Part shown: in pieces, positions 44,867-53,610 of the stretch
Layout: each line of letters opens with the position of its first letter
Position numbering within the stretch: position 1 is the stretch's first letter
Assembly: GCF_017565705.1 (NCBI RefSeq)
Contig: NZ_JAGDYL010000025.1
Location: 1-63,772, forward strand
Reading direction: 5' to 3'
Source of the DNA: Leucobacter ruminantium
Lineage (GTDB): Bacteria; Actinomycetota; Actinomycetes; Actinomycetales; Microbacteriaceae
Length of the DNA: 63,772 nt
Position numbers and translations under genes: made by a program
Notes under the pieces: generated by a model
The model's database searches: none
What the model was told of the DNA's origin: nothing
Seen by the model: the letters and a program-made list of their open reading frames with translations, nothing else

Positions 44867-45430
44867 TTACTCGCCCGACTGCAGAGCTGCCTGGATGTCC
44901 AGGGTGATCGTGACGTCGGAGCCGAGCAGCAGACCGCCCTTCTCGAGGGGCGCGTTCCAGGTGAGGCCGAAGTCCTCGCGCTTGACGACGGTGGTGGCCG
45001 TGAAGCCCGCCTTGTAGTTGCCGTAGGCGTCCTCGCCGAAGCCGCCGAACTCGAAGTCGAAGGTGACGGGCTTCGTCACACCGCGCATCGTGAGATCGCC
45101 GTCGACCTTGAACTCGCCGTTCTCCTCGCGCACGCCGGTCGAGACGAAGGTGAGCTGCGGGTACTCCTCGGCTGCGAAGAAGTCGCCGGTGCGCAGGTGG
45201 CCGTCGCGGTTCTTCTCGTTGGTGTTGATGGAGGCGACCTCGGCGGTGGCCTCGACACTCGAGTCGAGCGGGTTCTCGGCGGTGACGAAGGTGGCGTCGA
45301 ACTGCTCGAACTTGCCCTTGACCTTGCTGATGGCGAGGTGGCGAACGGAGAAGCCGACCTCGGAGTGCGTGGGGTCGACCGTCCAGGTGCCGACGCGGTA
45401 ACCGGGGATCTGATCAGCGGTGATGCTCAT
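44867..45430 (-). CDS. YceI-family protein
   Basis: The 187-residue product is a YceI lipid-binding barrel: GYRVGTWTVDPTHSEVGFSV, LAISKVKGKFEQFDATFVT and GDLTMRGVTKPVTFDFEFGG. It has no signal peptide, so it is cytosolic here, as usual for actinobacterial members. YceI proteins bind polyisoprenoids. A 12-bp palindrome lies upstream. Confidence 0.92.
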   Translation of the reverse strand: MSITADQIPGYRVGTWTVDPTHSEVGFSVRHLAISKVKGKFEQFDATFVTAENPLDSSVEATAEVASINTNEKNRDGHLRTGDFFAAEEYPQLTFVSTGVREENGEFKVDGDLTMRGVTKPVTFDFEFGGFGEDAYGNYKAGFTATTVVKREDFGLTWNAPLEKGGLLLGSDVTITLDIQAALQSGE

Positions 45431-45478
45431 GTGTGTGCCTTTCGTTGGTTTGTTGGGCCTGGAGAGCACAACCGATAC

Positions 45479-45490
45479 ATGCACGTGCAT
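45479..45490. promoter_or_regulatory. Palindrome upstream of yceI
   Basis: ATGCACGTGCAT is a perfect 12-bp palindrome in an AT-rich setting about 50 bp before the yceI start. It looks like a dimeric-repressor operator, possibly MarR-type. The 107-bp gap holds nothing else I can define. Confidence 0.55.
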
Positions 45491-45537
45491 ATTCCCGGGT
45501 TCTGAAAATTTTTTGCAGGTGCCGGAAGAGGGATCCC

Positions 45538-46293
45538 TCAGCGGGGGCGCCGCTTGGCGCTCTCACGGGCTCGCAGCACTGTCTCATCGACGCCCGCGAC
45601 CGGTTCGAAGGAGCCGTAGCGCCTGCGCGCCGCCTCGCCGATCAGGAAATCGCTGACCGCCGGGTTCTTCGGCAGCAGCGAACCGTGCAGGTAGCTGCCG
45701 ATCACGTTGCCGGTGCGCGCGCCCTCGAGGCCGTCATCCGGGTTGTTGCCCGCCCCCTGCACCACGCGGCCGAACGGCCGGGATCCCTCGCCGAGGCGCG
45801 TGTTGCCGCTGTGGTTCTCGTAGCCGATGACCTCGCCGAAGTCCTCGGTGTCGAGCACGACGTTGCCGATCATGCGTTTCGAGCCGCCGTGCGTCTCGAC
45901 GTCGAGCACGCCGATGCCGGTCAGCTCCTCCCCGTCGTGCGTTACGAAGCGGTGGCCGAAGAGCTGGTAGAGGCCGCAGATCATGAGCATCGGGGTGCCC
46001 GAATCCGCGAGGGATCGCATCTCATCGGCGCGCAGTGCGAGGTCGAGCGCCACTCGCCCCTGACCGGAGTCCTGCCCTCCCCCGCCGATGACGATATCGA
46101 CCCGATCCGGCAGCGGATCGCCGGGGTTCACCTCCACGACGCGCGGCGCGAAGCCGTGTGCGCGGGCGCGACGCGTGAGCGAGAGCACGTTGCCGCGGTC
46201 GCCGTAGATGTTCATGTCGCGCGGGTACAGCGATACGATGACGAGCTCCCGCGCGGCGCCGCCCTGATCGATCCGGGTGTCGTTGTCGCTCAC
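45538..46293 (-). CDS. gatD: Lipid II isoglutaminyl synthase, glutaminase subunit GatD
   Basis: The 251-residue class I glutamine amidotransferase-like protein has the nucleophile Cys in MLMICGLYQLFG and the catalytic His in IGSYLHGSLLPKNP. It supplies ammonia to MurT for amidation of the second peptidoglycan stem residue (D-iGlu to D-iGln). The GTG at 46293 overlaps the murT stop (GTGA), so the pair is coupled. Confidence 0.93.
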   Translation of the reverse strand: MSDNDTRIDQGGAARELVIVSLYPRDMNIYGDRGNVLSLTRRARAHGFAPRVVEVNPGDPLPDRVDIVIGGGGQDSGQGRVALDLALRADEMRSLADSGTPMLMICGLYQLFGHRFVTHDGEELTGIGVLDVETHGGSKRMIGNVVLDTEDFGEVIGYENHSGNTRLGEGSRPFGRVVQGAGNNPDDGLEGARTGNVIGSYLHGSLLPKNPAVSDFLIGEAARRRYGSFEPVAGVDETVLRARESAKRRPR

Positions 46294-47654
46294 CAGATGT
46301 CCTCCACGTCCGTGACCTCCGCGAGCGCGCGGCGCAGCTCGAGCATGGCCGTATAGGTGCAGTAGATGCGTCGCGGGCGGGCCTCCCCGTCCGCGGACAT
46401 GGTGCGCTCGCGGAACCCGGCGAGGGCGCGGCGCAGATCCTCCTCGACGTGGCCGACTGGCACGTCGTCGTGCTCGAGGCGCAGCGCCATGTCCCAGGCC
46501 CGGGTGCCCGAGACGGTGTCGACGCCGCTCTCGGCGAGGGATCCGAAGTCGACGTCCCATAGCCACGACATGTCGCGGCCGTCGGCGTACTGATCGTTGA
46601 TCGCGATCATCGCGGCGACCCCCGCCGCGTCGAAGGACGCGAGGCCGAGCCTGAATCCGGCGGGGTTCTTGACGAGCACGAGCTCGAGTGGCCGGCCGTC
46701 GAGTTCGAGCTGCTCACCGCGGCCGAAGGCGGGCCGCACCTCGGCGAGCGAGGCGAGGATCGCCGGCGTCGAGGCGTCGCCCTCCCTCCGCGCCGCGGTT
46801 CCCGTGCGCGGCCCCGCCTGCAGGATCATGCGCACCGTCGCGAGCGCCGCTGCGGCGTTGAAGGTGTTGTACAGCCCCTCGAGCTTCAGCCCCGTGCGGT
46901 GCACGGTTCCGTCGATCTCGAACTCGGCCTCGTGGTCGCCGAGGCCGACGAGCACGACGTCGGCCGGACGCTTCGCCGTCGCCTCCCCCGCAGGAGCCGA
47001 GGCGTGGAAGTCATCGTCGCTCGGGAACGTCGACAGCAGCGAGTCCGAGAGCCCGAACTCGCGCACCTCGGGGCCGCGCGCGGCCCCCGATCCCTCGCCG
47101 CCGCGCGCCCTCGTCGCCTCGCCGATCGCCGCGACCAGCCGGTCCTCGCGGTTCACGACGAGGCCGTCGGTCGTCGCATCCGCGATGCGCTGCAGCAGCT
47201 TCGCGGTCGTGTCGATCTCGCCGAAGCGATCGAGCTGATCGCGCAGCACGTTGAGCAGCAGGGTGAACCGCGGCTGCACCCGATCGATGAAGTACATCGC
47301 GTGGGCCTCGTCGAGCTCGAGCACGGCGATGTCGGCGTCGAGCCGGCCGGTGAGCGAGCACTCCTGGATCGCGGCGGCCACGACGCCGCGCGAGAAGTTA
47401 GATCCGGTGCGGTTCGTGAATACCCGAAGCCCCTGGGCCTCGAGCATCTCGACGACCATCTTGGTCGTGGTGGTCTTGCCGTTCGTGCCGCTCACCGCGA
47501 CCACACCATAGGGCAGACGCCCGAGCACCCGGCCCATGAAGCCGGGGTCGAGCTTCTCGACGACGAGGCCGGGGAGTGCGGATCCGCCACCGCCGCGGAG
47601 CTTGGCGAGCTGACGCACCGTCTTACCGGTGACCGCGGAGAGAAAATCGCGCAT
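46290..47654 (-). CDS. murT: Lipid II isoglutaminyl synthase, Mur-ligase-like subunit MurT
   Basis: The 454-residue protein has the Mur ligase ATP site VAVSGTNGKTTTTKMV near residue 53, the central domain with LLLNVLRDQLDRFGEID, and the DUF1727 end (LVLVKNPAGFRLGL, DQYADGRDMSWLWDVDF). The four-cysteine zinc ribbon usually inserted in the central domain of MurT is absent: residues about 190-250 contain no cysteine. TAGTCT with 6 nt before the ATG gives a leaderless start. Confidence 0.93.
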   Translation of the reverse strand: MRDFLSAVTGKTVRQLAKLRGGGGSALPGLVVEKLDPGFMGRVLGRLPYGVVAVSGTNGKTTTTKMVVEMLEAQGLRVFTNRTGSNFSRGVVAAAIQECSLTGRLDADIAVLELDEAHAMYFIDRVQPRFTLLLNVLRDQLDRFGEIDTTAKLLQRIADATTDGLVVNREDRLVAAIGEATRARGGEGSGAARGPEVREFGLSDSLLSTFPSDDDFHASAPAGEATAKRPADVVLVGLGDHEAEFEIDGTVHRTGLKLEGLYNTFNAAAALATVRMILQAGPRTGTAARREGDASTPAILASLAEVRPAFGRGEQLELDGRPLELVLVKNPAGFRLGLASFDAAGVAAMIAINDQYADGRDMSWLWDVDFGSLAESGVDTVSGTRAWDMALRLEHDDVPVGHVEEDLRRALAGFRERTMSADGEARPRRIYCTYTAMLELRRALAEVTDVEDIW

Positions 47655-47680
47655 GGATCAAGACTAGCGCCGTGCGCCCG

Positions 47681-48415
47681 TCAGTCCGCCGCGTGCCGGC
47701 CGCGGGACTCGCCGCGCAGCTCGCGCGGCAGCAGTTCGGGGCGCACGCGGCGGGTGCGCTCGATGCGCTGCTCGCGCCTCCAAGCCTCGACCGCGGCGTG
47801 GTTGCCGCTCAGCAGCACGGGCGGCACGGGGCGTCCGCGCCACTCCGAGGGCTTCGTGTAGCTCGGGTACTCGAGCAGCCCGTCCTCCTCGTGCGACTCC
47901 TCGACCAGACTCTCGGGGTTGCCCACGACACCGGGCAGCAGGCGCCCGATCGCCTCGATCATGGCGATCGTCGCGACCTCTCCCCCGTTCAGCACGTAGT
48001 CGCCGATGCTGACGAGCCGCACGCGGCCCCGCTCGGCGTACTCGTCGAAGACGCGCTGGTCGATGCCCTCGTAGCGGCCGCAGCCGAAGACGAGATGCTC
48101 CTCGTGCGCCAGCTCGCGAGCCATCCCCTGGGTGAACACCTCGCCCGCGGGAGACGGGAAGATGATGAGCGGATCGGATCCCTCGCCCTCATCGAGGATG
48201 CCGTCGAGAGCCTCGCCCCACGGCTCGGGCTTCATCACCATGCCCGCGCCGCCGCCCGCGGGGGTGTCATCGACGGTGCGGTGCCGGTCGTGGGTCGCGT
48301 CGCGCAGGTCGTGCACGCGTACGTCGATCAGGCCCCGCTGCTTCGCCTTGCCGAGCAGAGAGAGCTCGAGCGCATCGAAGTAGCCCGGGAAGATCGTGAC
48401 GACGTCGATCCTCAT
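47681..48415 (-). CDS. trmD: tRNA (guanine-37-N1)-methyltransferase
   Basis: The 244-residue SPOUT enzyme shows [49 protein letters not shown] and the knot segment [20 protein letters not shown]. It methylates G37 of tRNAs to prevent frameshifting. The ATG overlaps rimM (ATGA). The order rpsP-khpA-rimM-trmD is classical, and trmD ends the operon. Confidence 0.96.
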   Translation of the reverse strand: MRIDVVTIFPGYFDALELSLLGKAKQRGLIDVRVHDLRDATHDRHRTVDDTPAGGGAGMVMKPEPWGEALDGILDEGEGSDPLIIFPSPAGEVFTQGMARELAHEEHLVFGCGRYEGIDQRVFDEYAERGRVRLVSIGDYVLNGGEVATIAMIEAIGRLLPGVVGNPESLVEESHEEDGLLEYPSYTKPSEWRGRPVPPVLLSGNHAAVEAWRREQRIERTRRVRPELLPRELRGESRGRHAAD

Positions 48416-49089
48416 TCGCGCGGGCCGCCCTCGGAGCCCTGGGCTTCGTCCGTGTAGTCGATGCCGTCGGGGCCCTCGGCGCCGTCTCCGGACCCCTCGT
48501 CCGGCCCTTCCTCGAAGAGCCCGGTCGGCGGTGTCACGCGCACCACGCCGGCCTCGAGGTCGACCGCGGGCACGATCGCCTCGACGAATGGCACGAGCAC
48601 CGTGCCGCTTTCGGTCGACACCGCCAGCAGATCCTGGGCCGGGAAGTGCTGCACCTCGGCGACCGTTCCGAGTTTCACGACCGCGCCGTCCTCGGACTCG
48701 CGAACGACGTCGAGGCCGACGAGCTGGTGATCGTACCAGGCGTCCTCCTCCTCGCCCGCGGCGACGGCCTCCTCGTCGATCCACAGGATCGCGCGCACGA
48801 TGCTCTCGGCGGCGGTGCGATCGGGGACCTCGTCGAAGAAGCCCACGGGCGAGCCGTTGAACCAGCGCAGCTCGCGCATGGTGATCGTGCGCCCGAACCA
48901 CTGCGAATCCTCGGGGACCTGCAGGTGGAACACCGCATCGGGCACGAAGCGCAGCTCGGGGTTGTCGGTGTAGAGCTCGAGCTTGATGCCGCCCTTCAGC
49001 CCGTGCGGCTTCGTGAGGCGACCGACGCGCAAACTCCCCGCCCCGCAAGCGGGACGGGGAGCACGCGCACGCCCTGAGGGCTCGCCCAT
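48412..49089 (-). CDS. rimM: Ribosome maturation factor RimM
   Basis: The 225-residue product has the RimM N-terminal barrel ([20 protein letters not shown]) and the PRC-barrel ([45 protein letters not shown]). It assists 30S subunit assembly at ribosomal protein S19. An acidic, glycine-rich tail of about 35 residues is an extension. It overlaps both neighbours. Confidence 0.95.
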   Translation of the reverse strand: MGEPSGRARAPRPACGAGSLRVGRLTKPHGLKGGIKLELYTDNPELRFVPDAVFHLQVPEDSQWFGRTITMRELRWFNGSPVGFFDEVPDRTAAESIVRAILWIDEEAVAAGEEEDAWYDHQLVGLDVVRESEDGAVVKLGTVAEVQHFPAQDLLAVSTESGTVLVPFVEAIVPAVDLEAGVVRVTPPTGLFEEGPDEGSGDGAEGPDGIDYTDEAQGSEGGPRE

Positions 49090-49409
49090 CAGGCGACCCC
49101 CTCCAGGCGCTCGTCGGATTCGGGCTCTGCGCCGTCGGTGTCATCGACCTCGACGTCATCGATCTCGTCGGTGTCGACGACGTCCACTCGGATGCGCTCG
49201 CCCCGGGCGAGCGAGGCGACGACCGTACGCAGCGACTGGGCGGTACGCCCGCCGCGACCGATCACGCGGCCGAGGTCGCTCGGGTGCACGCGCACCTCGA
49301 GCACCCCGCCTCGCGAGGTCTCGCGCAGCTCGACGCGCACCCGGCCGGGGTGGTCGACGATCCCCCTGACGAGGTGGTCGAGCGCTGCTGCCAGAGCCTG
49401 ATCAGCCAA
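49089..49409 (-). CDS. khpA: KH-domain RNA-binding protein KhpA
   Basis: The 106-residue product has a KH domain with [20 protein letters not shown] (GxxG loop as GRGG). KhpA with KhpB binds many transcripts and affects cell division in Gram-positives. An acidic tail with [17 protein letters not shown] follows. It starts 5 bp after rpsP and overlaps rimM by one base. Confidence 0.93.
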   Translation of the reverse strand: MADQALAAALDHLVRGIVDHPGRVRVELRETSRGGVLEVRVHPSDLGRVIGRGGRTAQSLRTVVASLARGERIRVDVVDTDEIDDVEVDDTDGAEPESDERLEGVA

Positions 49410-49414
49410 GAGGG

Positions 49415-49819
49415 TTACTCGGCGCTCTCGGCCTCGGCGGCCTCTTCGGCCGGAGCCTCGGCGGGCTTCTCGGCCTTCGGGCGCAGCACGGTCTTCTTCG
49501 AGGCGTCGGCCTCGAAGACGGCCTTCGGCTCGGGAGCGAGGATCTTCGACTCGGTGTCGCCCTCGCCCTTGAACTTGGCCCAGTCGCCGCTCAGCTTGAG
49601 GATGGCCGCGACCTGCTCGGTCGGCTGCGCGCCGACGCTCAGCCAGTACTGCGCGCGGTCGCTGTCGACCTCGATGAAGGAGGGGTGCTCGGTCGGGTGG
49701 TACTTGCCGATCTCCTCGATGACGCGGCCGTCGCGCTTGGTGCGCGAGTCGGCGACGACGATGCGGTAGTAGGGCGCGCGGATCTTGCCGAGGCGCTTGA
49801 GGCGAATCTTGACAGCCAT
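49415..49819 (-). CDS. rpsP: Ribosomal protein S16
   Basis: The 134-residue product starts [20 protein letters not shown], the S16 signature, with [20 protein letters not shown] next. The C-terminal alanine/glutamate-rich extension (after about residue 100) is common in actinobacteria. The ATG at 49819 is chosen from the conserved start; GGAGTC lies 8 nt before it. Confidence 0.97.
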   Translation of the reverse strand: MAVKIRLKRLGKIRAPYYRIVVADSRTKRDGRVIEEIGKYHPTEHPSFIEVDSDRAQYWLSVGAQPTEQVAAILKLSGDWAKFKGEGDTESKILAPEPKAVFEADASKKTVLRPKAEKPAEAPAEEAAEAESAE

Positions 49820-50015
49820 GGGTGACTCCTTGAATCTGAACGAATGCCGCACCGAAAGCCAGTGCGGAAGCCTGGGCGCGCGTGATCGCGCGAACCCGTC
49901 AATCCTTCCACATCCACGCCCGAAAATCAATTTTTGTCAGGACCAGGGGTTTTATCGAGAGCGGGGGTCCTATCGGGGTTCGCTCGCCTGCCACGCACTC
50001 GCCGCACGGTCGTCG
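49820..50015. promoter_or_regulatory. rpsP upstream region
   Basis: This gap contains the rpsP leader and promoter, in a locally AT-rich patch (about 49920-49950), and the end of an open frame extending from the lipase-maturation-like gene. I cannot fix the -10/-35 boxes confidently. Confidence 0.4.
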
Positions 50016-50129
50016 TCACAACCCCACCGGGCCCACGAGCACTCGGCGGCGGTCCCTGACCCAGACCACGTCCTCGGCCCGCTTCTCCTCGCGCGTCGCG
50101 AAGCGGTAGCGGTACGACACCACGCGCAG

Positions 50130-51482
50130 TCATCGGGGCCGCTCCCCCGCGAAGGGGTCCCTCCGCAGCAGCGCCAGCGTCGGCGCATCGGCCTCCAGCA
50201 GGCGCACCAGCAACGTCGTGAACCAGTCGTCGAGGGATCGGCCGAGCGGCAGGAACCACATCAGCCAGTCGAGCCGCAGGTGATAGGGGGCGAACTGGCG
50301 CGGCACGCGCCGCACGTCGCCGGGCTTGCCCCTGAACTCGTACTCGCACCAATCGGCGGCGTCCGGATCCTCTTCGCTCGTGCCCTCCACGACGTATTCG
50401 GTGCGCTCCTTCGTGACCGTGCCGAAGGCGCCGTAGGCGTTCGCGAGCTGCCAGCGGTTGAAGCTCGCGTTCATCAGCTGGCGGCGCGCGAACAGGTTGC
50501 GGAGGGCGGGCAGGCTGAGGGCGACGTACAGGAGCGCGACGGCCGAGGTGATCGCGAACCAGTACCAGGGCAGCCCGTCGATCCCTCCCCCGCTCGGCGG
50601 GCTGGCGTCGACGGGCGACGGCGCCGAGACCGCCGAGAAGGCCAGCACGATCGTCGCCCAGTTCAGCCAGGCGAAGTTGCCAGTGAGCACGAGCCACAGC
50701 TGAGTCGCGACGACGACGCCCGCGGCGACCGCCCCGACGATCGCAGGTACGGGCCCGGACACCCAGAGCCCGATGATCGGCGCGAAGACGAAGAAGGGCA
50801 CCACCAGCTGGGCGAAGTGATTGCCGAGCACCTCGAGCCGGTGGAACCACCGCGGCAGCAGATGCGCCTGCCTGCTGAGCGGCCCCGGCATGGGCTGCGT
50901 CTCGTGGTGATACATGAGCGCGGTGAGGTCGCGCCACTCGCGACCGCCGCGGATCTTGATCATCCCGGCGCCGAACTCGAGGCGGAACACGAGCCACCAG
51001 AACAGCACGATCACCGCCACCGGCGGCGGCTGATCCCTCGACCCGAGAAACGCGGCGAGGAAGCCCGCCTCGAGCAGCAGCATCTCCCATCCGAAACCGT
51101 AGAAGGTCTGCCCGATGCTGGAGACCGACATGTACGCCAGCCAGAGGGCGAGGAAGCACAGCATCGGCACCCACGGGGGTGCGAGCTGCGGCACCCCGGC
51201 GACCAGCAGCGCCGCGACCGCGATGGCCGCCCAGCAGAGCGCCCGCAGGCGTCGATCGGTGTAGCGGACCCGGCGGAAGAGCGTCGGGCGCAGCAGCTTC
51301 GCCCGCGACGGCGACTCCGCCGCCCAGGCGAGTAGCCGCGGAGCCGGCAGCAGCCCGCGCTCCCCGAGCAGCGCCGGGAACTGGGCCAGCGTCGAGACGA
51401 ACGCGACGAGATAGAGCGCCGCGATCCCCCGCTGGAGCACCTCGCGCGCGAAGAAGAAGTCGACAGCGGCGAACCCGTCCAT
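50130..51482 (-). CDS. Lipase maturation factor-like membrane protein, probably truncated
   Basis: The 450-residue product from the ATG at 51482 has several membrane helices and family-typical motifs: EFGAGMIKIRGGREWRDLTA, YHHETQPMPGPLSR, NAYGAFGTVTKERTEYVVEG, and FAPYHLRLDWLMWFLPLG. These define the LMF1 family, whose bacterial members have unknown clients. The frame stops at TGA (50130-50132), but the same frame then continues for 37 codons with LRVVSYRYRFATREE, the normal family end, to a stop at 50016. A TGG-to-TGA nonsense change, or a sequencing error, is likely. Confidence 0.85.
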   Translation of the reverse strand: MDGFAAVDFFFAREVLQRGIAALYLVAFVSTLAQFPALLGERGLLPAPRLLAWAAESPSRAKLLRPTLFRRVRYTDRRLRALCWAAIAVAALLVAGVPQLAPPWVPMLCFLALWLAYMSVSSIGQTFYGFGWEMLLLEAGFLAAFLGSRDQPPPVAVIVLFWWLVFRLEFGAGMIKIRGGREWRDLTALMYHHETQPMPGPLSRQAHLLPRWFHRLEVLGNHFAQLVVPFFVFAPIIGLWVSGPVPAIVGAVAAGVVVATQLWLVLTGNFAWLNWATIVLAFSAVSAPSPVDASPPSGGGIDGLPWYWFAITSAVALLYVALSLPALRNLFARRQLMNASFNRWQLANAYGAFGTVTKERTEYVVEGTSEEDPDAADWCEYEFRGKPGDVRRVPRQFAPYHLRLDWLMWFLPLGRSLDDWFTTLLVRLLEADAPTLALLRRDPFAGERPR

Positions 51483-51558
51483 GCGTCCCAGGGTACGCCG
51501 GGTGCCCTGCGCGTGCACGGTGGGGCCATCGCCCCGGCACGACCGCGCCTCGGCATGC

Positions 51559-52740
51559 TCACCGGTCGAGGAACCATCCGAGCACGTGGGGGAAGGCGAG
51601 CATCGCGCCCACCGCGAGCACGAAGGCGGCCGTCGCCCAGGCCGCCGAGCGCAGGCGGAGCCGCCTCCCAGCGTCGGCCACCTGCGAGCGCGGCCGGGCG
51701 GCCCGCGGGTCGGTGTAGTGACGGGCCTGGTGCCCGAGCTCCTGCGCGACGAGTTCCGAGAAGAGCAGCATCGCGGTGACCTCCGAGCGATCCGAGCCCG
51801 CGCGGAAGCGGCGCGAGGCCACGACGAGCCGATCCTCGATCACCTCGATGTCCCAGCGCCGGCCGTGGTCGATGAGGCAGACCATCACGTCGGGGGTGAG
51901 CAGTTCGAGCGCGTCGCGCTGGTATCCGGCCGGTGCGTACGCGGTGAAGTGGCGGTCGAAGTCGCCCTCCAGCGAGAGCCGCTGCGAGCCGGGCAGCACG
52001 GCGCGCAGGCTGCCGTTGCGGCGCGCGTCGATCATGAGGTGCGGCAGCGCGCGCGGCAGTTTCATCGACAGGTAGCGGAACGCCGGGAACGGCCCCTTGG
52101 GATCGCTCTTCCCGCCGGTGTAGGTGGCGACGGCGATCTGCAGCGGCGGATCCATCAGCTCGCCGTGATCGGCGCCCTCCTCGGCGAGTGCGAACTGGGA
52201 TTGGTAGAGCGGTGCCCGGGCAGGATCCTCCCGGTGGGCGAGCCGCGCGGGCATGCGGGGCGGTGCACCCGCCCGCCCCTCGCCGAAGAAGATACCCCAG
52301 CGGCGCGGCAGAATACCGTACCGCCGGTACTGCAGCCCGCGCTGCCGTGCGAACCGCTGAAACGCGATCGCGCGCCGCGTGTCGGCCGGCATGGAGAGCA
52401 GCACGGCGCCCCAGATCCAGAGCCCGATCGCGAACCAGAGCAGCACCATCATGAACAGCCCGCGCCCCCAGTCGAGCCAGTCGGGCAGCGGGACCGCCAC
52501 CGGCTTCTCCACCGTGAGGCTGGAGCAGAGCAGGACGACGGGCACGGCCGCCACCACCAGGAGGGCACCCCTGGCGGCGGAGCGGAACGCCGACGGGTCC
52601 TCGTCCCGCACCTCTCGCCAGCTCACTCGATGCGGCCACTCGGACCGGAACAGCGCGAGGCGCGCCCCGGGACCGGAGGGGCGCGTCTCGGTACCGACCT
52701 CTCCGTCCCGACCGGCCGGCCCGGAGACCTCCGACATCAC
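51559..52740 (-). CDS. Unknown membrane protein, 393 residues
   Basis: I do not recognise this protein. It has a disordered N-terminus, two membrane helices (about 58-76 and 90-115), a large soluble domain (about 130-360) with FFGEGRAGAPPR and AVATYTGGKSDPKGPFPAFR, and a third helix at the C-terminus (about 365-385). The soluble domain seems to face the cytosol. Its ATG overlaps the stop of the upstream gene (ATGA). Confidence 0.75.
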   Translation of the reverse strand: MMSEVSGPAGRDGEVGTETRPSGPGARLALFRSEWPHRVSWREVRDEDPSAFRSAARGALLVVAAVPVVLLCSSLTVEKPVAVPLPDWLDWGRGLFMMVLLWFAIGLWIWGAVLLSMPADTRRAIAFQRFARQRGLQYRRYGILPRRWGIFFGEGRAGAPPRMPARLAHREDPARAPLYQSQFALAEEGADHGELMDPPLQIAVATYTGGKSDPKGPFPAFRYLSMKLPRALPHLMIDARRNGSLRAVLPGSQRLSLEGDFDRHFTAYAPAGYQRDALELLTPDVMVCLIDHGRRWDIEVIEDRLVVASRRFRAGSDRSEVTAMLLFSELVAQELGHQARHYTDPRAARPRSQVADAGRRLRLRSAAWATAAFVLAVGAMLAFPHVLGWFLDR

Positions 52741-53561
52741 CGCTCCATCAGAGCGGCGATCTCGGAGCCCGGCATCGCCTCGCTCAGGTAGTCCGCCGTG
52801 CCCGGGCCCAACAGCTCCTCCGCCGCACGACGCACGGCGCCGTATGCGGCTCTGGCGAGGGATCCGCCGACGCTCACCCTGGCGACACCCGCCTCGGCGA
52901 GCGCGCTGACGGTGAAACGCACGGCTCCGATCCCCAGCACGACGTTCACGGGCTTGTCGAGCGACGCGCAGACCTGCCGCACCGCGTCGAGGTCGGGAAG
53001 CCCCGGGGCGTAGAGCACGTCCGCACCCGCCGCCGAGTAGGCCTGCAGCCTCCTGATCGTATCGTCGAGCGAGGGTCGGTCGCAGAGGTAGTTCTCGGCC
53101 CGCGCCGTCAGCAGGAAGCCCCGTCCGCGAATCGCCTCGGCCGAGGCCGCGATCCGATCCGTCGCCACGTCGAGGTCGTAGACGGGATCCCTCGCGTCAC
53201 CGGTCGCGTCCTCGATGGAACCTCCCACGAGCCCGGCCTCGCACGCGGCCCGCACCGTCTCGGCGCAGGCTTCGGGCGAGTGCCCGAACCCGTTCTCGAG
53301 GTCCGCGGTCACCGGCAACGGCGTCGCGTCTGCAATCTCAGCGGCGTTCGCGATCACCTCGTCGCGGGTGAGAGCGCCCGCCGAGTCCAGGCGACCGTGG
53401 GCGAACGCGTAACCGGCGCTGGTCGTCGCGAGCGCAGGGAATCCCGCGCTCGCGAGCAGCCGAGCCGTACCCGCGTCCCAGGCGTTGCCGACGAGCAGCG
53501 GTCGCTCGTCGAAGTGCATCGCACGGAAACGCTCGAACTTCTCCCGCTGCGAATCGGACAT
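52737..53561 (-). CDS. Isocitrate lyase/phosphoenolpyruvate mutase-family protein
   Basis: The 274-residue alpha/beta barrel has LLVGNAWDAGTARLLASAGF, VTADLENGFG (metal site), VGGSIEDATGD and FLLTARAENYL. Members without the KKCGH loop of isocitrate lyase act as oxaloacetate decarboxylases, mutases or carboxyvinyl-phosphonate-type lyases. The specific reaction is unknown. TAGCCT with 6 nt before the ATG suggests a leaderless start. Confidence 0.87.
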   Translation of the reverse strand: MSDSQREKFERFRAMHFDERPLLVGNAWDAGTARLLASAGFPALATTSAGYAFAHGRLDSAGALTRDEVIANAAEIADATPLPVTADLENGFGHSPEACAETVRAACEAGLVGGSIEDATGDARDPVYDLDVATDRIAASAEAIRGRGFLLTARAENYLCDRPSLDDTIRRLQAYSAAGADVLYAPGLPDLDAVRQVCASLDKPVNVVLGIGAVRFTVSALAEAGVARVSVGGSLARAAYGAVRRAAEELLGPGTADYLSEAMPGSEIAALMER

Positions 53562-53610
53562 GCTCGCAGGCTAGCAGCAGCGGGAACCGACGGGAAGCGG
53601 AGCTCGGACC

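Noticed and set aside
43754..45505. 583-residue plus-strand frame
   Set aside because: It overlaps the FUSC gene in another frame and yceI antisense; Arg-rich shadow.
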